Below are positions 15,656-25,624 of a stretch of 64,000 bases of DNA, one piece after another (positions within the stretch are counted from its first letter, which is position 1; each line of letters opens with the position of its first letter). This DNA comes from Halomarina salina (GTDB lineage: Archaea; Halobacteriota; Halobacteria; Halobacteriales; Haloarculaceae), in the NCBI RefSeq assembly GCF_023074835.1, contig NZ_JALLGW010000005.1, positions 1 through 64,000 on the forward strand, given 5' to 3'. A model generated the notes under the pieces. It did not search any database and had not been told where the DNA came from. It worked only from the letters and a program-made list of their open reading frames with translations. The translations under genes were made by a program, and so were the position numbers.

Positions 15656-16744
15656 TTAGTTCCCTCCCGCCGCGACCGGCGCGTCATAGGTCTGCGGGAG
15701 ATCCTCGATGTTCTCGGCCGTCAGGCCCGGCCCATCATAGCCGTACTCAGAAAGCAAGTCATCAACCGCATCGTGGTAGCCCTGAGCGAACGCCCGGTTC
15801 GATGAATCCGTCGCCTCGTCGACGAGGAGATACCGACCGAGAAGCGGCCCCTCGACCGTGAATCGGCGGCCGATGAGCATCTCGGTCAGTCGCCGCTCAA
15901 CCACAGTGAGGTTGAGCGAGTCCGACGCCATCTCCATCGCCGTCTCCAGGTCAATGCCCGTCACGACTTCCGTCATTCCAGCGGTGAACAGACACTCCTG
16001 AACGGACTCCCCATCGTCGAGGACGCCCTTGATTCGGAGGTCGAACTCACCCTCGTTCGGGCCGTGCTCGCTACACTCGCCCTGCTGAATCACCCGCGTA
16101 CACTCCGGATCTGTGCATCGCTTGATGAGGCCCGACTGACTCTGTATCGCAACGAACACACCCTCATAGGCGGTCGTCATCGTCCCGACCGTGCCGATGG
16201 CCTCGGGACTGTCCCTCGCGTGCTCGATGATTTCACTCCGCGAATTAATCTTCAGCGAGTAATTGCCGTCGTACTCGTCGACGACGACGTCCTTGAACGT
16301 GTACGTCGTGTCCTCCTCAAGGACTGGGGGCTTCGATTTCGTCCACGCGACGAACTTCATCCGGCCGCTCTCGTCACCGACGAGACCAACCTGGTGGATT
16401 GAGTCCTCACGGGGGTCCCAGAGTTCGACGATTTTCGCTCGCACCGTCACCCATGCGCCGTCGGTGGTGCATTCAGCGAGCGGAAGCGGTTCCTCGGTCG
16501 TTCCCTGGTCGCCGCCTCGGAGTGAGGCCCAGAACGCTTCCGTATCCACATCCGCCTCTTTGAGGACGTGGTTACGGACGCTGTCGAAGGCCGCGCTTCT
16601 CGGCACTCGATACGTGTTCACGTAGGCGTCGAAAAGCGTCTCGAGAGCGTCGACGTCGTACTCATCTGTCTGGTCGTCCGAGAGGTGGGGAGCCACCTGC
16701 TCGTGGAGTAGTTGGGCATCTTCATGGAGGGTGTTCATGTCCAC
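15656..16744 (-). CDS. replication protein A (RPA), OB folds plus zinc motif
   Basis: A 362-residue ssDNA-binding protein of the haloarchaeal RPA family. N-terminal helical domain (HLSDDQTDEYDVDALETL), a first OB fold around residues 108-185 (GAWVTVRAKIVELWDPREDS, GRMKFVAWTKS), then a zinc motif CTDPECTRVIQQGECSEHG and a second OB-like domain (EFDLRIKGVLDDGESVQ). It heads a leftward operon with Rpap and the broken HNH and membrane genes. A TATA box (16767-16772) supports the start. Confidence 0.9.
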   Translation of the reverse strand: MDMNTLHEDAQLLHEQVAPHLSDDQTDEYDVDALETLFDAYVNTYRVPRSAAFDSVRNHVLKEADVDTEAFWASLRGGDQGTTEEPLPLAECTTDGAWVTVRAKIVELWDPREDSIHQVGLVGDESGRMKFVAWTKSKPPVLEEDTTYTFKDVVVDEYDGNYSLKINSRSEIIEHARDSPEAIGTVGTMTTAYEGVFVAIQSQSGLIKRCTDPECTRVIQQGECSEHGPNEGEFDLRIKGVLDDGESVQECLFTAGMTEVVTGIDLETAMEMASDSLNLTVVERRLTEMLIGRRFTVEGPLLGRYLLVDEATDSSNRAFAQGYHDAVDDLLSEYGYDGPGLTAENIEDLPQTYDAPVAAGGN

Positions 16745-16766
16745 TCAACTATACGCTCTATCTCGC

Positions 16767-16772
16767 TATAAA
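16767..16772 (-). promoter_or_regulatory. TATA box of the RPA-Rpap operon
   Basis: TTTATA on the minus strand, 23-28 bases before the ATG at 16744. The hairpin element found before the RPA genes at 44.6 and 61.3 kb is absent here. Confidence 0.6.
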
Positions 16773-17197
16773 CCGAGCCAGCGAAATCGGCCGTAATCGG
16801 GCGGTATACGTCGCTATTCCCCGCAATCCCGCATATCTCCACCGAGCGTCACGAGCCACGAATGCGGACACACACTCCTCTATCGAAGTGAAGTCGACGA
16901 CGAGATCGAAGCATCGGGATACGTGGCCTCGTTGCCAGCCACGCCGGAGTACCGTACTGCCACCGACCGTTGCACAGCGGTTGGTGGGGGAGTATGCGAA
17001 CCGTGGGACCCCCGACGTCGCGAACAGAGCCGCCGGGCGGGGAACGGCGAGTCAGCGATTCCTACGCAACACAGTGAAGTCAGTCTCCGGTCCAGTTGTT
17101 GCGTAGGATTAACCCCCTGGCCGCCCTCGCGCTGCTACGCCACAGAAATCCCGTCACCGCCATTCCGAGTCCCCGGCGTTGTGAGAGAGCGTCTTCC
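16773..17197. other. gap without a convincing gene
   Basis: Between the divergent RPA operon and the end of the leftward conjugation operon. Open frames here lack haloarchaeal acidic composition. The one clear structure is the palindromic repeat at 17061-17107. Confidence 0.5.
17061..17107. repeat. dispersed palindromic element, copy 1
   Basis: CCTACGCAACA and TGTTGCGTAGG are perfect 11-base inverted arms around a 25-base spacer. The same arms, with a 24-base spacer sharing CAGTG and a GGTC core, recur at 33538-33583. The structure resembles a minimal MITE or a recombination site. Confidence 0.6.
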
Positions 17198-18832
17198 CTA
17201 CTGGTAGCCGCGAGCAGGGCCGTCGGGTCCGGAATCTCCCTCATCATCCGCTCGCACGCCCGCTTTCGCTTCCGGAGAGTCGGTAGTCTCAGTATCCGAC
17301 CCGTCGTCGGCGTCTGGGAGTTCCCCCGTCTCGTGCGTCGCTGCTAACTCCGCTGACAGCTCCTCGAGAGCGTCCTCCGAAGGGAAGTCCTCGCGAGTGA
17401 CCGCGCTCGCGTCCCGGTGTGCCGCACTCCGGCGAGCCTGCCCGACGAGATTCGCGAGATCAGCGCCAGTCAACCCACCCGTGTGGCGGGCCAGCGCCGC
17501 GAACTCATCGCCCGACACTCTCGAGGGTATGTCCTTGAGATGGGTCTTGAGAATCGCGTGGCGGGCCTCTTCGTCGGGGAGGCCAACCTCGAAGTGTGCG
17601 GTCAGGCGACCCGGTCGGAGAATCGCCCGGTCGATATCGCCCGGTCGGTTCGTGGCCGAGACCACAATCGCCTCTCGGTCATCCCGCGTGAGTTGCGCAA
17701 GGAACTCACTCGTGACCTTCCGGTCTTCGGCGTGGGCACTCTTGGCGGTGTGTTCGCGAGCGCCGAAGAGATGTTCCGCCTCGTCGAGGAAGATGATACA
17801 CTGCCCGATCTCGTCGGCCTCGCTGAACAGCGTCTTGACCTGGTCGCTGCTTTCGTTGACCCACATACTCGTCACGTCCGCCGGCGACAGCTCCACGAAC
17901 GGGATATTTAGTTCTCCGGCGAGCGCTCTAGCGAACATCGTCTTCCCTGTCCCCGGAGGACCATACAGGAGGATGCCGCGCTCCGGTTCGATACCGAATC
18001 GTGAGTAGCGATCATCTCCTCGCTGTGCCGCTCGGAGTGGCTTGAGCACGTCTTCGCGGAGGGCGTCCTTCAGGTCGTAGTAGCCGCCGATATTGTCGAA
18101 CGACGTCTCTGAATATCGCCAGTCATAGCGGTACTCCTCCAGCGGAATTCGTTCTGTGGGAGACGAATACCCGAGCTGGAATTGTTCTCGAAGGTCTATT
18201 GGGACTTCGTCAATCGAGACGCGCTTCGGCGGACTCGGCGTGTGGGACGAGGGAGAGGTTTTCGAGGACGGACCGCCCGTGCTGTTGGAGTCCGGCGTCT
18301 CAGAGGTCGGTCCCCCTGCGAAGCCGATTGGGTCATACTCTGGCTCGTCGTCCTCAGCAATCTTCTGTTGGAGGATCCCTACAACGTACACGCCGATGAA
18401 GAGCCCAACCGGGATAGCGAGCAGGAACGGTGCGGACAGGAGATTCGAGAGCTCTCTCCCCCCGTTGGTCCCCGGGAGGAGCATATTCAGGAATGCGAGT
18501 CCGATCACCATCAGGATGAATACCACACTGCCAGCTCCAATCGGCGGGATAAGCGGCTTCCCGAGGAAGAAGAGGACGCCCACGATAGGAACCGTGAGAA
18601 GTCCGTACATCGCGATTCCCGCTGCTCCGTGCCACGCTGGAGTGAACAACGACGGATATGCGAGCAATCCCCAGCCCGAAACGAGAAGTGCGACGATGGC
18701 CGCTTCGAGTGCGCGCTCGCGACGACCGCCATCGGAGGTCGGTAAGCGGGGGCGGACGTAGACGTATGCAAGGTCGAGGATGATGATTGCCACAGTTCCA
18801 GTGGCGAGGTCCCCGTAATATGGTGGTGACAT
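17198..18832 (-). CDS. membrane-anchored AAA+ ATPase of the conjugation operon
   Basis: Start chosen at MSPPYYGDLATGTVAIIILD (ATG at 18832), because upstream sequence in this frame lacks haloarchaeal composition. About 544 residues. The first 190 contain five or so hydrophobic helices; then a linker and a FtsH/CDC48-like AAA+ domain: FDNIGGYYDLKDALREDV, Walker A LLYGPPGTGKT, Walker B CIIFLDEAEHLF, sensor/arginine-finger region VVSATNRPGDIDRAILRPGR and lid TGGLTGADLANLV. There is no zinc-protease domain, so it is not FtsH. Last gene of the leftward T4SS-like operon; possibly a remodelling ATPase for the transfer complex. Confidence 0.8.
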   Translation of the reverse strand: MSPPYYGDLATGTVAIIILDLAYVYVRPRLPTSDGGRRERALEAAIVALLVSGWGLLAYPSLFTPAWHGAAGIAMYGLLTVPIVGVLFFLGKPLIPPIGAGSVVFILMVIGLAFLNMLLPGTNGGRELSNLLSAPFLLAIPVGLFIGVYVVGILQQKIAEDDEPEYDPIGFAGGPTSETPDSNSTGGPSSKTSPSSHTPSPPKRVSIDEVPIDLREQFQLGYSSPTERIPLEEYRYDWRYSETSFDNIGGYYDLKDALREDVLKPLRAAQRGDDRYSRFGIEPERGILLYGPPGTGKTMFARALAGELNIPFVELSPADVTSMWVNESSDQVKTLFSEADEIGQCIIFLDEAEHLFGAREHTAKSAHAEDRKVTSEFLAQLTRDDREAIVVSATNRPGDIDRAILRPGRLTAHFEVGLPDEEARHAILKTHLKDIPSRVSGDEFAALARHTGGLTGADLANLVGQARRSAAHRDASAVTREDFPSEDALEELSAELAATHETGELPDADDGSDTETTDSPEAKAGVRADDEGDSGPDGPARGYQ

Positions 18833-19098
18833 TGTTTGTTGTTGGTGATGTCGATGGGTGAGTGGGTGGCCATGCGTCGCCCGAAGGCGGGGTCGGAAGT
18901 GATGCGATGTTGTATGGTGTAAATCGACGAGAGGGCCGACTGCGATTACGCGAGATGAATCCACAGTCCGTCTGTGGCTCTCGCAGCATCGCGGGACGGC
19001 CCCTCTCAATCACACACCTCTTAGCCCCATTCCCGTATATAAATCTCCGCGGGAGCGAAGACATAGCGGCTCAGAGCCCCCTCGACTCAATGCTGAGT

Positions 19099-20964
19099 CT
19101 AGACCTCCGGCCCGTTTCCATCGTCGGGCTTGGGTGGCTTGCTCTGGCCGCCCGCTGCTTTCCCGAACTCCGAGCCATTCGAGCCGATCATCGGCCCACC
19201 TGCCCGGCGGCCCGCGGAATACGCGAGGTAGGAGTTGCCACCAACCCCGCCGATCATCGCGGCCGCGCCAGTCTTCGCCGTGAACGTCCCTGCTTTCTTC
19301 CCGGTTCTCACACCCTTCTTGCCGGTCTCCACACGGCGGTTCCGTACAGCGTTCGTTGCGATGTCGCTCTCGGCGGTCGTGATGCGCTCGCTGGCATCCT
19401 GCTGGTCGGCCTTGGCCGCCCGGAACTTCCGCGAGAGGTTGACCGACCGACTCGCTCCATCCGTCCCCATATACGACATCTTCCGGTCGAGGGTATCGGG
19501 GTTGGTCTTGAACTCCGGCTTCTGGTTCTCCATCGGCTCGGCGTCAAGGAAGCCCTGTTTCTTGGCCTCGGCCATGTCTATCTCCTCGTTCGCCATCGCG
19601 TTCTGGATGAATTTCGCCTGCGACGACGCGGTTTTGTGGTCGGTTTGCGCCTCAGACAACGAGGCCTGTGCCGAGTCCAACTTTCCCGACGTCCCGTAGT
19701 GGCCGATACGCTTGGTCGCCTGCTGGTGTGCGCTCTGCTTGACACTGCTGACAGCGCCTTTCGCCCGCGCTGTCATGCGACTCGAGAGGCCGGACCCGCC
19801 GGCCCCGACGTTCGCACTCCCGGCACTCCCCGCGCTCGCTCCCGAGCCCGCGGCCGCGGCACTCGAACCGCCCGCCGCGCTACCGCCCGATGCGCCACCG
19901 GAGGCCGCACCGCCGGACCCACCAGCAGCCGCACCACCGGCCGCGCCAGCGACAGCGCCGCCGACAGCGGCCGTGACAGCCATCGTCGCGACTGCTGCCG
20001 CCTCACCAACCCCGATGGGCTGGCCCGCCCACGAGATGAGCTTCCAGATCGCCACGATGAGCACAACTGGGAAGAGCAGCATCAACGCGAGTTCGGCGAA
20101 GATCAGGCCGGTTTCGCCAGCAACATTCTGAATCATCGCCCCGGCGCTATCGGAACTCCCGCCCGTGGCCTGGAGGATACCACCGTGTTCGATGACCTGG
20201 AAGGCCAACACGATGATGGCGATGATCGGGCCGGCTAACAGCGCGAAGACGCCCATCCGCATGAACGTCGCTCCGACGCTCCCCACCGACTTGAAGGGAC
20301 CACGGCCCACGAACCAGACGACCGCGAAAAACGGCGTCCCGATGTAGGCCATCCAAATCATGAACCAGCGCAGTAGCAGGAAGAATAACGCCAGTAGGAG
20401 CGACAGCACCGCCAGAATCGCGGCGACTATCGAGACGATGAACTTCAGCGTCCACGTGGCGAACGTCGTGGGTGCGCCGACGAGACCGTTACCGTACCCA
20501 TAGTTCGCTACTCCTGGGTCGGGGTCGAGGTTCAGAATCGCCATTGTGACGGCATTCGTCGCGTCGATCGCGAATCCCCAGGCAGGCTGGGAAACTCCGA
20601 TGAACAACAGCACCATCACCGTCCGGACCACGAGGTCCATCAACCCGGACTCGCGGTCCTCACTGAATGGCCACGCGATGAGCGCCAACGCGATCATTAT
20701 CGGGAGCAAGACTAGCGAAATTTCGAATATCCCAGTCCACGCTCCGTTCGCCGCCGTCGAACCGTGTGGGTTCGGGACCTTCAGGAGGCCCTTGAGGAGC
20801 TCGTCAGTGAGCGCCGACGACATCTCTGACGCTGCCGCATTGAGCGTATCAATGAGCCATCCCCAGATTGCCTCTGCGACCGAATCGGGCCCGAGAATCT
20901 GGAGCGGCACTACCGACCCCACCGCGAGCTGCGGAACCATCAGGACCAGCAGCGTGGGGTCCAT
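19099..20964 (-). CDS. VirB6/TrbL-like polytopic membrane protein
   Basis: A 621-residue protein. Residues 1-330 hold about seven hydrophobic helices (FEISLVLLPIMIALALIAW, LVVRTVMVLLFIGVS, FIVSIVAAILAVLSLLLALF, FALLAGPIIAIIVLAF, LIFAELALMLLFPVVLIV). Then comes an alanine/glycine/serine low-complexity stretch (about 330-400) and a long charged helical tail that may be cytoplasmic. This layout is typical of VirB6/TrbL channel components. Its ATG overlaps the stop of the VirB4 gene, so the genes are translationally coupled. Confidence 0.75.
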   Translation of the reverse strand: MDPTLLVLMVPQLAVGSVVPLQILGPDSVAEAIWGWLIDTLNAAASEMSSALTDELLKGLLKVPNPHGSTAANGAWTGIFEISLVLLPIMIALALIAWPFSEDRESGLMDLVVRTVMVLLFIGVSQPAWGFAIDATNAVTMAILNLDPDPGVANYGYGNGLVGAPTTFATWTLKFIVSIVAAILAVLSLLLALFFLLLRWFMIWMAYIGTPFFAVVWFVGRGPFKSVGSVGATFMRMGVFALLAGPIIAIIVLAFQVIEHGGILQATGGSSDSAGAMIQNVAGETGLIFAELALMLLFPVVLIVAIWKLISWAGQPIGVGEAAAVATMAVTAAVGGAVAGAAGGAAAGGSGGAASGGASGGSAAGGSSAAAAGSGASAGSAGSANVGAGGSGLSSRMTARAKGAVSSVKQSAHQQATKRIGHYGTSGKLDSAQASLSEAQTDHKTASSQAKFIQNAMANEEIDMAEAKKQGFLDAEPMENQKPEFKTNPDTLDRKMSYMGTDGASRSVNLSRKFRAAKADQQDASERITTAESDIATNAVRNRRVETGKKGVRTGKKAGTFTAKTGAAAMIGGVGGNSYLAYSAGRRAGGPMIGSNGSEFGKAAGGQSKPPKPDDGNGPEV

Positions 20965-23285
20965 CAGCGCTCACCAGACGCCGGGACGTCCGACACAGCG
21001 CCATCGACGGAGTCCGATCCCGGCGACGGCTCTGCTGCGGCCCGGTCCTGTGCGAATTCACCAGAGAGTTGCATATCCAACTCGCGGTTCGTGATGTCCG
21101 GCATATCAGTCAGGTCCAGCTCGGACTCGACCGGTCCGGCATCTTCGGGGCGGCGCGTTCCCTCGCGCTCCTCGATGTACGTCCACGGGTCGAGGTTGTT
21201 GTCGATCATGTAGTGCTCAAAGTCTCCAGAGTGAACCTCGAGCCGGCGACGACCGTGTTTGGTAGTCGACAGCAGACAGCCAGAGTACCCGGATTCCTGC
21301 CCGCGCGGGGCTGACTGTAGGTACTTCACTTCAGCCGGCGAGAGGTCGAAGTACTCCTTCGTCGCGTCCGAGACCGACTGCGCATAGAACAGCATCTTGA
21401 TGTCACAGTTCTCGTAAATCTCGCGGCGCTCTTCCGTCCGCAGGAACTCGTGTGCGGTCTGACTCATCAGTGTCAGCCCGGCATCGTAGTGCCTGGCGTG
21501 GCGGATGAAGAGGTTGATGAGATCCCGCGTCGACTCCCGACCCAACAGATAGTGGGCCTCGTCGAACGTCACGTCGAAGCGATTCGGCGACCGCTTGGCC
21601 TCGAGGTACGCCCACTGCAACATCGCGTGGAGGATAAGCGGCATCTCGCCCGTGTCCGCGAAGGAACTCATGTCCATCACGACCAGCCGCGAGTTCAACT
21701 CGAGGTTCGTCGTCCCGTTCAGGTTGTAGTTGATACCGCCTGGCTTGAACGACTCAAATTTGGGTTCCAGGGACTTCGCGACCTCCTGGTGCTTTTCCGA
21801 GGGCGTGAACACCGCCATCGGGACCGAAATCCCGGCGTCCGTGATTGGCTCGCCCTCCTCAGAGAGCACGCCCATCTCGCAGAAGTGATCGAACTCGGCC
21901 TCGTCGACGAGGCCCTCCTCGAGCGCCGCCTCATAGCCACCGTGAGTGATGACCTCGACGCCCCGGATGAGATCGTCGATGATAGGCGACTCGTTCGCGT
22001 ACGTCTCGTACTCACCGAGGACAATCCCCTTCGAGAGATACGCGTAGTGGACCGCCTGGATCAGCATTCCCTCTTCCGCAGCGGGGAGGCCGCCCCGGTC
22101 TTCGTAGTGCGTGTTCAGCATCTCCACGACCGAGCGAACCGTCAGCGGGTAGGTATCCTCGGCCGCACCGAGGCCGCCCGACGGCGGTTCGATATCCATC
22201 GGGTTCACCTTCTGTGCGCCGCCGAAGCGAATGACTTCCCCGCCCAGCTTCTCCGCGAAGAACGGATAGTCGTCGCCCGCCGGGTCGAACAGCACACACT
22301 GGACCGTCGGGTCCGCCAGCAAGCGGCGGTAAATCTCGAGTTTCCGGGCGTAGGACTTCCCAGACCCCGTCTTCCCCGAAATGACCATTCCGTACCCGGA
22401 GTGTGCATAGCGGTCGATGATGACCGGCCGACTCGTGTCGTCGAACCCCATCATGATGCCGTCCGCGTCGTAAATCGGCGGCTCGACGAGGTTGAACAGC
22501 GTCGCCAGCGCTTCCAACTGAATCGGGTGGACGTTCTTGATAGTGTCCGTCGCGAGCGGGACAATCGTCCCGTTACCCTCGATTTGCTGGTGGCGAAGGA
22601 CGGTCGTCTCGACGTCCTGTTCGGCGAGGATGGTGTCGACGCGCTCGCGCATCTCGTCGAGTTCCTCGTGGGAATCCGCGATCAACTCCATGTAGATCGC
22701 GATGTCGTACACCTTCGTCGTCCCCCGAACCACGTCCTGAAGGATGCGCAGGAGGTCTTCGCGTTCGAGTTCGTCTTGGTGAGTGTCCGTCCGGCCCTTG
22801 CGACTCTTGAGCGCCAGCGACGTCGTCGTTTGCGTGTAGCGTCGCTGGAGTTGTTGGCGAGTCTTCGCGGGGTTACGCGGCGTGATGTGGAACGACAGTC
22901 GAAGGTCGACGTCCGCAATCGTCAGCGGGACGAGCCAGCCGAGATTGACCTTCCGGGGGAAGCCCGTGACGGTCATTATCTGCGTCACCTTCTCGTTGCG
23001 AATCTGGAACTCGGGGTGGCGCTCCATCGCACGGGGCGCGACGAGCTTCTTGTCGAGTTTCCCGCGCTCTTCGAGGGATTCGATGGCTGAGACCAACGGG
23101 AGTTCTTCGGCCTGTAACTGGTAGGCCGCCCACTCGATGTTCTTCCGAGTTGCGTCCCGGTCGAGCAGATTCAGATACTCGAGTGCGAGTTGCGTCTCCT
23201 CGCCCGTGAGGTCGTCAATCGGGATCCGTTCAGTCTCGTCATCCTCGGTACTGTCTCGCCCGAGGAGTCTGTGTAGGGGATTCAT
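20964..23285 (-). CDS. virB4: VirB4-like conjugation ATPase
   Basis: A 773-residue ATPase. Walker A is ISGKTGSGKS (residues 302-311), preceded by DTSRPVIIDRYAHSGYGMV; Walker B is FDVTFDEAHYLLGRESTRD, followed by RHARHYDAGLTLMSQTAHEF, a typical VirB4/HerA C-terminal signature. The N-terminal 250 residues match the VirB4 N-domain (VDLRLSFHITPRN, DLLRILQDVVRGTTKVYDIA). VirB4 energises assembly of the type IV secretion channel. It overlaps both neighbours by a few bases. Confidence 0.9.
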   Translation of the reverse strand: MNPLHRLLGRDSTEDDETERIPIDDLTGEETQLALEYLNLLDRDATRKNIEWAAYQLQAEELPLVSAIESLEERGKLDKKLVAPRAMERHPEFQIRNEKVTQIMTVTGFPRKVNLGWLVPLTIADVDLRLSFHITPRNPAKTRQQLQRRYTQTTTSLALKSRKGRTDTHQDELEREDLLRILQDVVRGTTKVYDIAIYMELIADSHEELDEMRERVDTILAEQDVETTVLRHQQIEGNGTIVPLATDTIKNVHPIQLEALATLFNLVEPPIYDADGIMMGFDDTSRPVIIDRYAHSGYGMVISGKTGSGKSYARKLEIYRRLLADPTVQCVLFDPAGDDYPFFAEKLGGEVIRFGGAQKVNPMDIEPPSGGLGAAEDTYPLTVRSVVEMLNTHYEDRGGLPAAEEGMLIQAVHYAYLSKGIVLGEYETYANESPIIDDLIRGVEVITHGGYEAALEEGLVDEAEFDHFCEMGVLSEEGEPITDAGISVPMAVFTPSEKHQEVAKSLEPKFESFKPGGINYNLNGTTNLELNSRLVVMDMSSFADTGEMPLILHAMLQWAYLEAKRSPNRFDVTFDEAHYLLGRESTRDLINLFIRHARHYDAGLTLMSQTAHEFLRTEERREIYENCDIKMLFYAQSVSDATKEYFDLSPAEVKYLQSAPRGQESGYSGCLLSTTKHGRRRLEVHSGDFEHYMIDNNLDPWTYIEEREGTRRPEDAGPVESELDLTDMPDITNRELDMQLSGEFAQDRAAAEPSPGSDSVDGAVSDVPASGER

Positions 23286-24859
23286 TGGTCTGCCTCGTTT
23301 CGCTCGTCCGTCGTGTCCACTTCCGCGTCCGTGTCCGTGTCCGCGTCTGCCGCCGTGAGCGAGTCGTCAGCAACCGCGTCGCCGTTCGTTTCGTCAGTGT
23401 CTACCTCTGTACGGCCGCCGTCGGTGAGAGGGTCAACGTCCATCTCGCCGTCGACGCCACCGACAGGCACCGTGGTGAGATTCGAGAGGTCCACCTTCTG
23501 CTGGGACCGCACTGCGAGGGCGACACAGAGCAGTAACGCGGCCAGTCCAGCCGCGTACACTTCGACCGTGAGCGTCGTCACAGCCACATTCGAGTCCCAC
23601 TCATAGGGGTACGCCTCGAGGAACAGGCTGATCGCATAGCCGACCACGCCGAGGCCGACCAGCGAGAGCGCCTTCGTCTTTCGTCCCGAAGGGAAGAGAA
23701 CGACGAGGCTCAACAGGAAGGCAGGGAGGCCCACCGCGCCGGTCGCGAACGAGGCCGTTCGAGCCAGCCAGTAGATGTCCGACCCGCGTTGGGGAACTTC
23801 CATCGACCACACGAATCCCCCCAGCGTCACGGCGCCGAGGAGGAAACTCAGTAGGCCGACGCTGACCCCCGCGTAGATGGCTCGCGGGACGACCGGGCGG
23901 GGACCGTGGCCCACTGGCCCGATGTTCCGTGCGTACCATCGAAGGATACGCGAGCTCGCCACCCGTTCGACGAACTCGGGGTGGGCATAGCCACCATCAC
24001 CGACGGCCGCGAGTGGGTCGGCATCCGACTCAATCTCAATCTCGGGGTACTCCTCGGAGATACGGTCGAACTCGAAGTCGCTATCCTCGTTCGCTTCCGC
24101 CTGGGCCGCCGCCTCGACATCGTAGGCCGCGTCAGCAACATCCTGAGCGCGGTCGTCCGGGCGCGTGTAGTTGCCCTGCGTGAACGAGATCGGTGGCTTC
24201 TGCCCGTGATAGACCTCATAGAGGACTTCCAAGACAGACGCTCGCGTGTCGAGCAGTTCCGTTTTCACCTGCGTTTGCGGGAGTTTCGAGGCCACACGCT
24301 GGGCGCGGGCTTTCACTTCTTCGAGACACGCGGCTTCCGTCTCGCTGTCCGTCTCGACATCGTTCCCACCCGGCAGGAACCCACGAATTTGGGCCATGAC
24401 GCCATCGTCGGCCTCTCCATCCTTCGCGACCGAGACCGCGACGTAGAAATCGCGGTCACGAATCTCCGCGACGTCGACGACGTTCCGCAGCCACTCAGCG
24501 TGATACTGTCGCCCGTAATCCATCAACGGCGACTCGTCGAGCGCTTCCTCTTCGCCAGCCCCGTCCTCGCTCGTCCCGATGAGCGGGCGGTCGACGTTCT
24601 CGAAACGTCCCAGGTAGGGCTCAGGATCGTACGCAGTCGTCACCGAGAGGATCTGCGCCGGGAACTGTAGCCCGCGAAGGAACGTCATGAACGACAAGTA
24701 GAGGCTCTCCCGGCGTTCCTCTGAGAGGATGAGCCACTCGCGGGGCTGGACCCGCATGAGCATCGCGTACGTCGTTGGCGTTTCTACGACACCGCCGTCA
24801 CGGACATTCTTGAAGTCCATGAGGTCCAGCGTCGAACCGGCGTCTTCGTATTCAGTCAT
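23282..24859 (-). CDS. conjugation membrane protein with TraC-like N-domain
   Basis: Start chosen at MTEYEDAGSTLDLMDFKNVR (ATG at 24859); about 525 residues. The N-terminal 230 residues (TTYAMLMRVQPREWLILSEE, LSFMTFLRGLQFPAQILSV, VKARAQRVASKLPQTQVK) resemble the accessory TraC-like domain of Gram-positive and archaeal conjugation operons. Four membrane helices follow between about residues 325 and 465, and a disordered acidic tail ends the protein. Directly upstream of virB4 with a 4-base overlap, and overlapping the preceding gene by 8 bases. Confidence 0.7.
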   Translation of the reverse strand: MTEYEDAGSTLDLMDFKNVRDGGVVETPTTYAMLMRVQPREWLILSEERRESLYLSFMTFLRGLQFPAQILSVTTAYDPEPYLGRFENVDRPLIGTSEDGAGEEEALDESPLMDYGRQYHAEWLRNVVDVAEIRDRDFYVAVSVAKDGEADDGVMAQIRGFLPGGNDVETDSETEAACLEEVKARAQRVASKLPQTQVKTELLDTRASVLEVLYEVYHGQKPPISFTQGNYTRPDDRAQDVADAAYDVEAAAQAEANEDSDFEFDRISEEYPEIEIESDADPLAAVGDGGYAHPEFVERVASSRILRWYARNIGPVGHGPRPVVPRAIYAGVSVGLLSFLLGAVTLGGFVWSMEVPQRGSDIYWLARTASFATGAVGLPAFLLSLVVLFPSGRKTKALSLVGLGVVGYAISLFLEAYPYEWDSNVAVTTLTVEVYAAGLAALLLCVALAVRSQQKVDLSNLTTVPVGGVDGEMDVDPLTDGGRTEVDTDETNGDAVADDSLTAADADTDTDAEVDTTDERNEADQ

Positions 24860-25373
24860 TGTAGGTCTCTCCGAGCGTTGTCGTCGCAGCGGGCCACTCC
24901 GAAGCGGGCCCAGCATCCGCATCCGAATCCGTATTCACCGTCAATTCTCTGTCCACAGTATCCGAGCGGTAACTCTCGTTCCCGCCCTCGTTCTCACTCA
25001 CACTCTCACTCTCGCTCGCCGCCGGGTCTGGCCGCTCCGTGATCCAGCCCTCGAAGGGCTCACGCGAGGCGATATCGTGGTCACCAGCCTCGGGAGGCTT
25101 CCAGAGGTACTCCGTCCGCCCTCGGAAGTGGCGAGCCATCGCTGCTGCAAACCGAATCGGGCGTTGTCCTTCCGGCGTCCGTGTGTAGATAATGATTCCA
25201 GCGAAGCCCCCGAGAATCACGAACGGCGCCGTGACCAGGAGCGGTAATCCAATCGCATAGAGGATGATTGGGACGATGAGCGGCGGACCCAACGACTCGG
25301 CCAACTTCCGGGCCGAGACGCCGAACACTTTCGAGGAAAGCAAATGCGACGCCATCGGGACGTCCTTGCTCAT
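24852..25373 (-). CDS. PrgI/VirB3-like small membrane protein
   Basis: 173 residues. Two adjacent membrane helices (PPLIVPIILYAIGLPLLVTA, PFVILGGFAGIIIYTR) are followed by RPIRFAAAMARHFRGRTEYL and a disordered acidic tail. Two N-terminal helices, then an arginine-rich segment ending in an aromatic-W-x-P pattern, just before the TraC/VirB4 genes, is the usual place and form of PrgI/VirB3 proteins. Overlaps the next gene by 8 bases. Confidence 0.65.
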   Translation of the reverse strand: MSKDVPMASHLLSSKVFGVSARKLAESLGPPLIVPIILYAIGLPLLVTAPFVILGGFAGIIIYTRTPEGQRPIRFAAAMARHFRGRTEYLWKPPEAGDHDIASREPFEGWITERPDPAASESESVSENEGGNESYRSDTVDRELTVNTDSDADAGPASEWPAATTTLGETYND

Positions 25374-25624
25374 TCAACCACCTCGTCGGTCTCTGCCGAC
25401 GCGTCCCTTTCAACATCGGCGTCACTCGCAACGCTGGCGACGCCGCCCGCGCGGAGGTGCTCTGGTGTCTGGAACTCTTCCGGCCAGTGACGCTCGGCGG
25501 CGAGCAACCGCTGCTCGGCCTTTAACAGCATCCCACGCCAGGTGAGTCCGTACTTTACACGAACGGAGTCGAGCCATTCGTACTCCTCTTGCGAGGTGAT
25601 TCTGATTCGGGTACTCCCCGCCAT
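25370..25624 (-). CDS. small WRG-motif protein, paralogue of the upstream gene
   Basis: 84 residues: RIRITSQEEYEWLDSVRVKY then GLTWRGMLLKAEQRLLAAER, and an acidic tail. The helical core, with aromatic-G-hydrophobic-x-W-R-G, matches the N-terminal part of the adjacent 201-residue protein (HGMVWRGVLLEGAKHAE). The pair probably arose by duplication. Possibly a ribbon-helix-helix-like regulator or an assembly factor; function unknown. Confidence 0.6.
   Translation of the reverse strand: MAGSTRIRITSQEEYEWLDSVRVKYGLTWRGMLLKAEQRLLAAERHWPEEFQTPEHLRAGGVASVASDADVERDASAETDEVVE

Noticed and set aside
21450-23090. A 546-residue plus-strand frame opposite virB4
   Set aside because: Arg/Val-rich shadow of the VirB4 gene.
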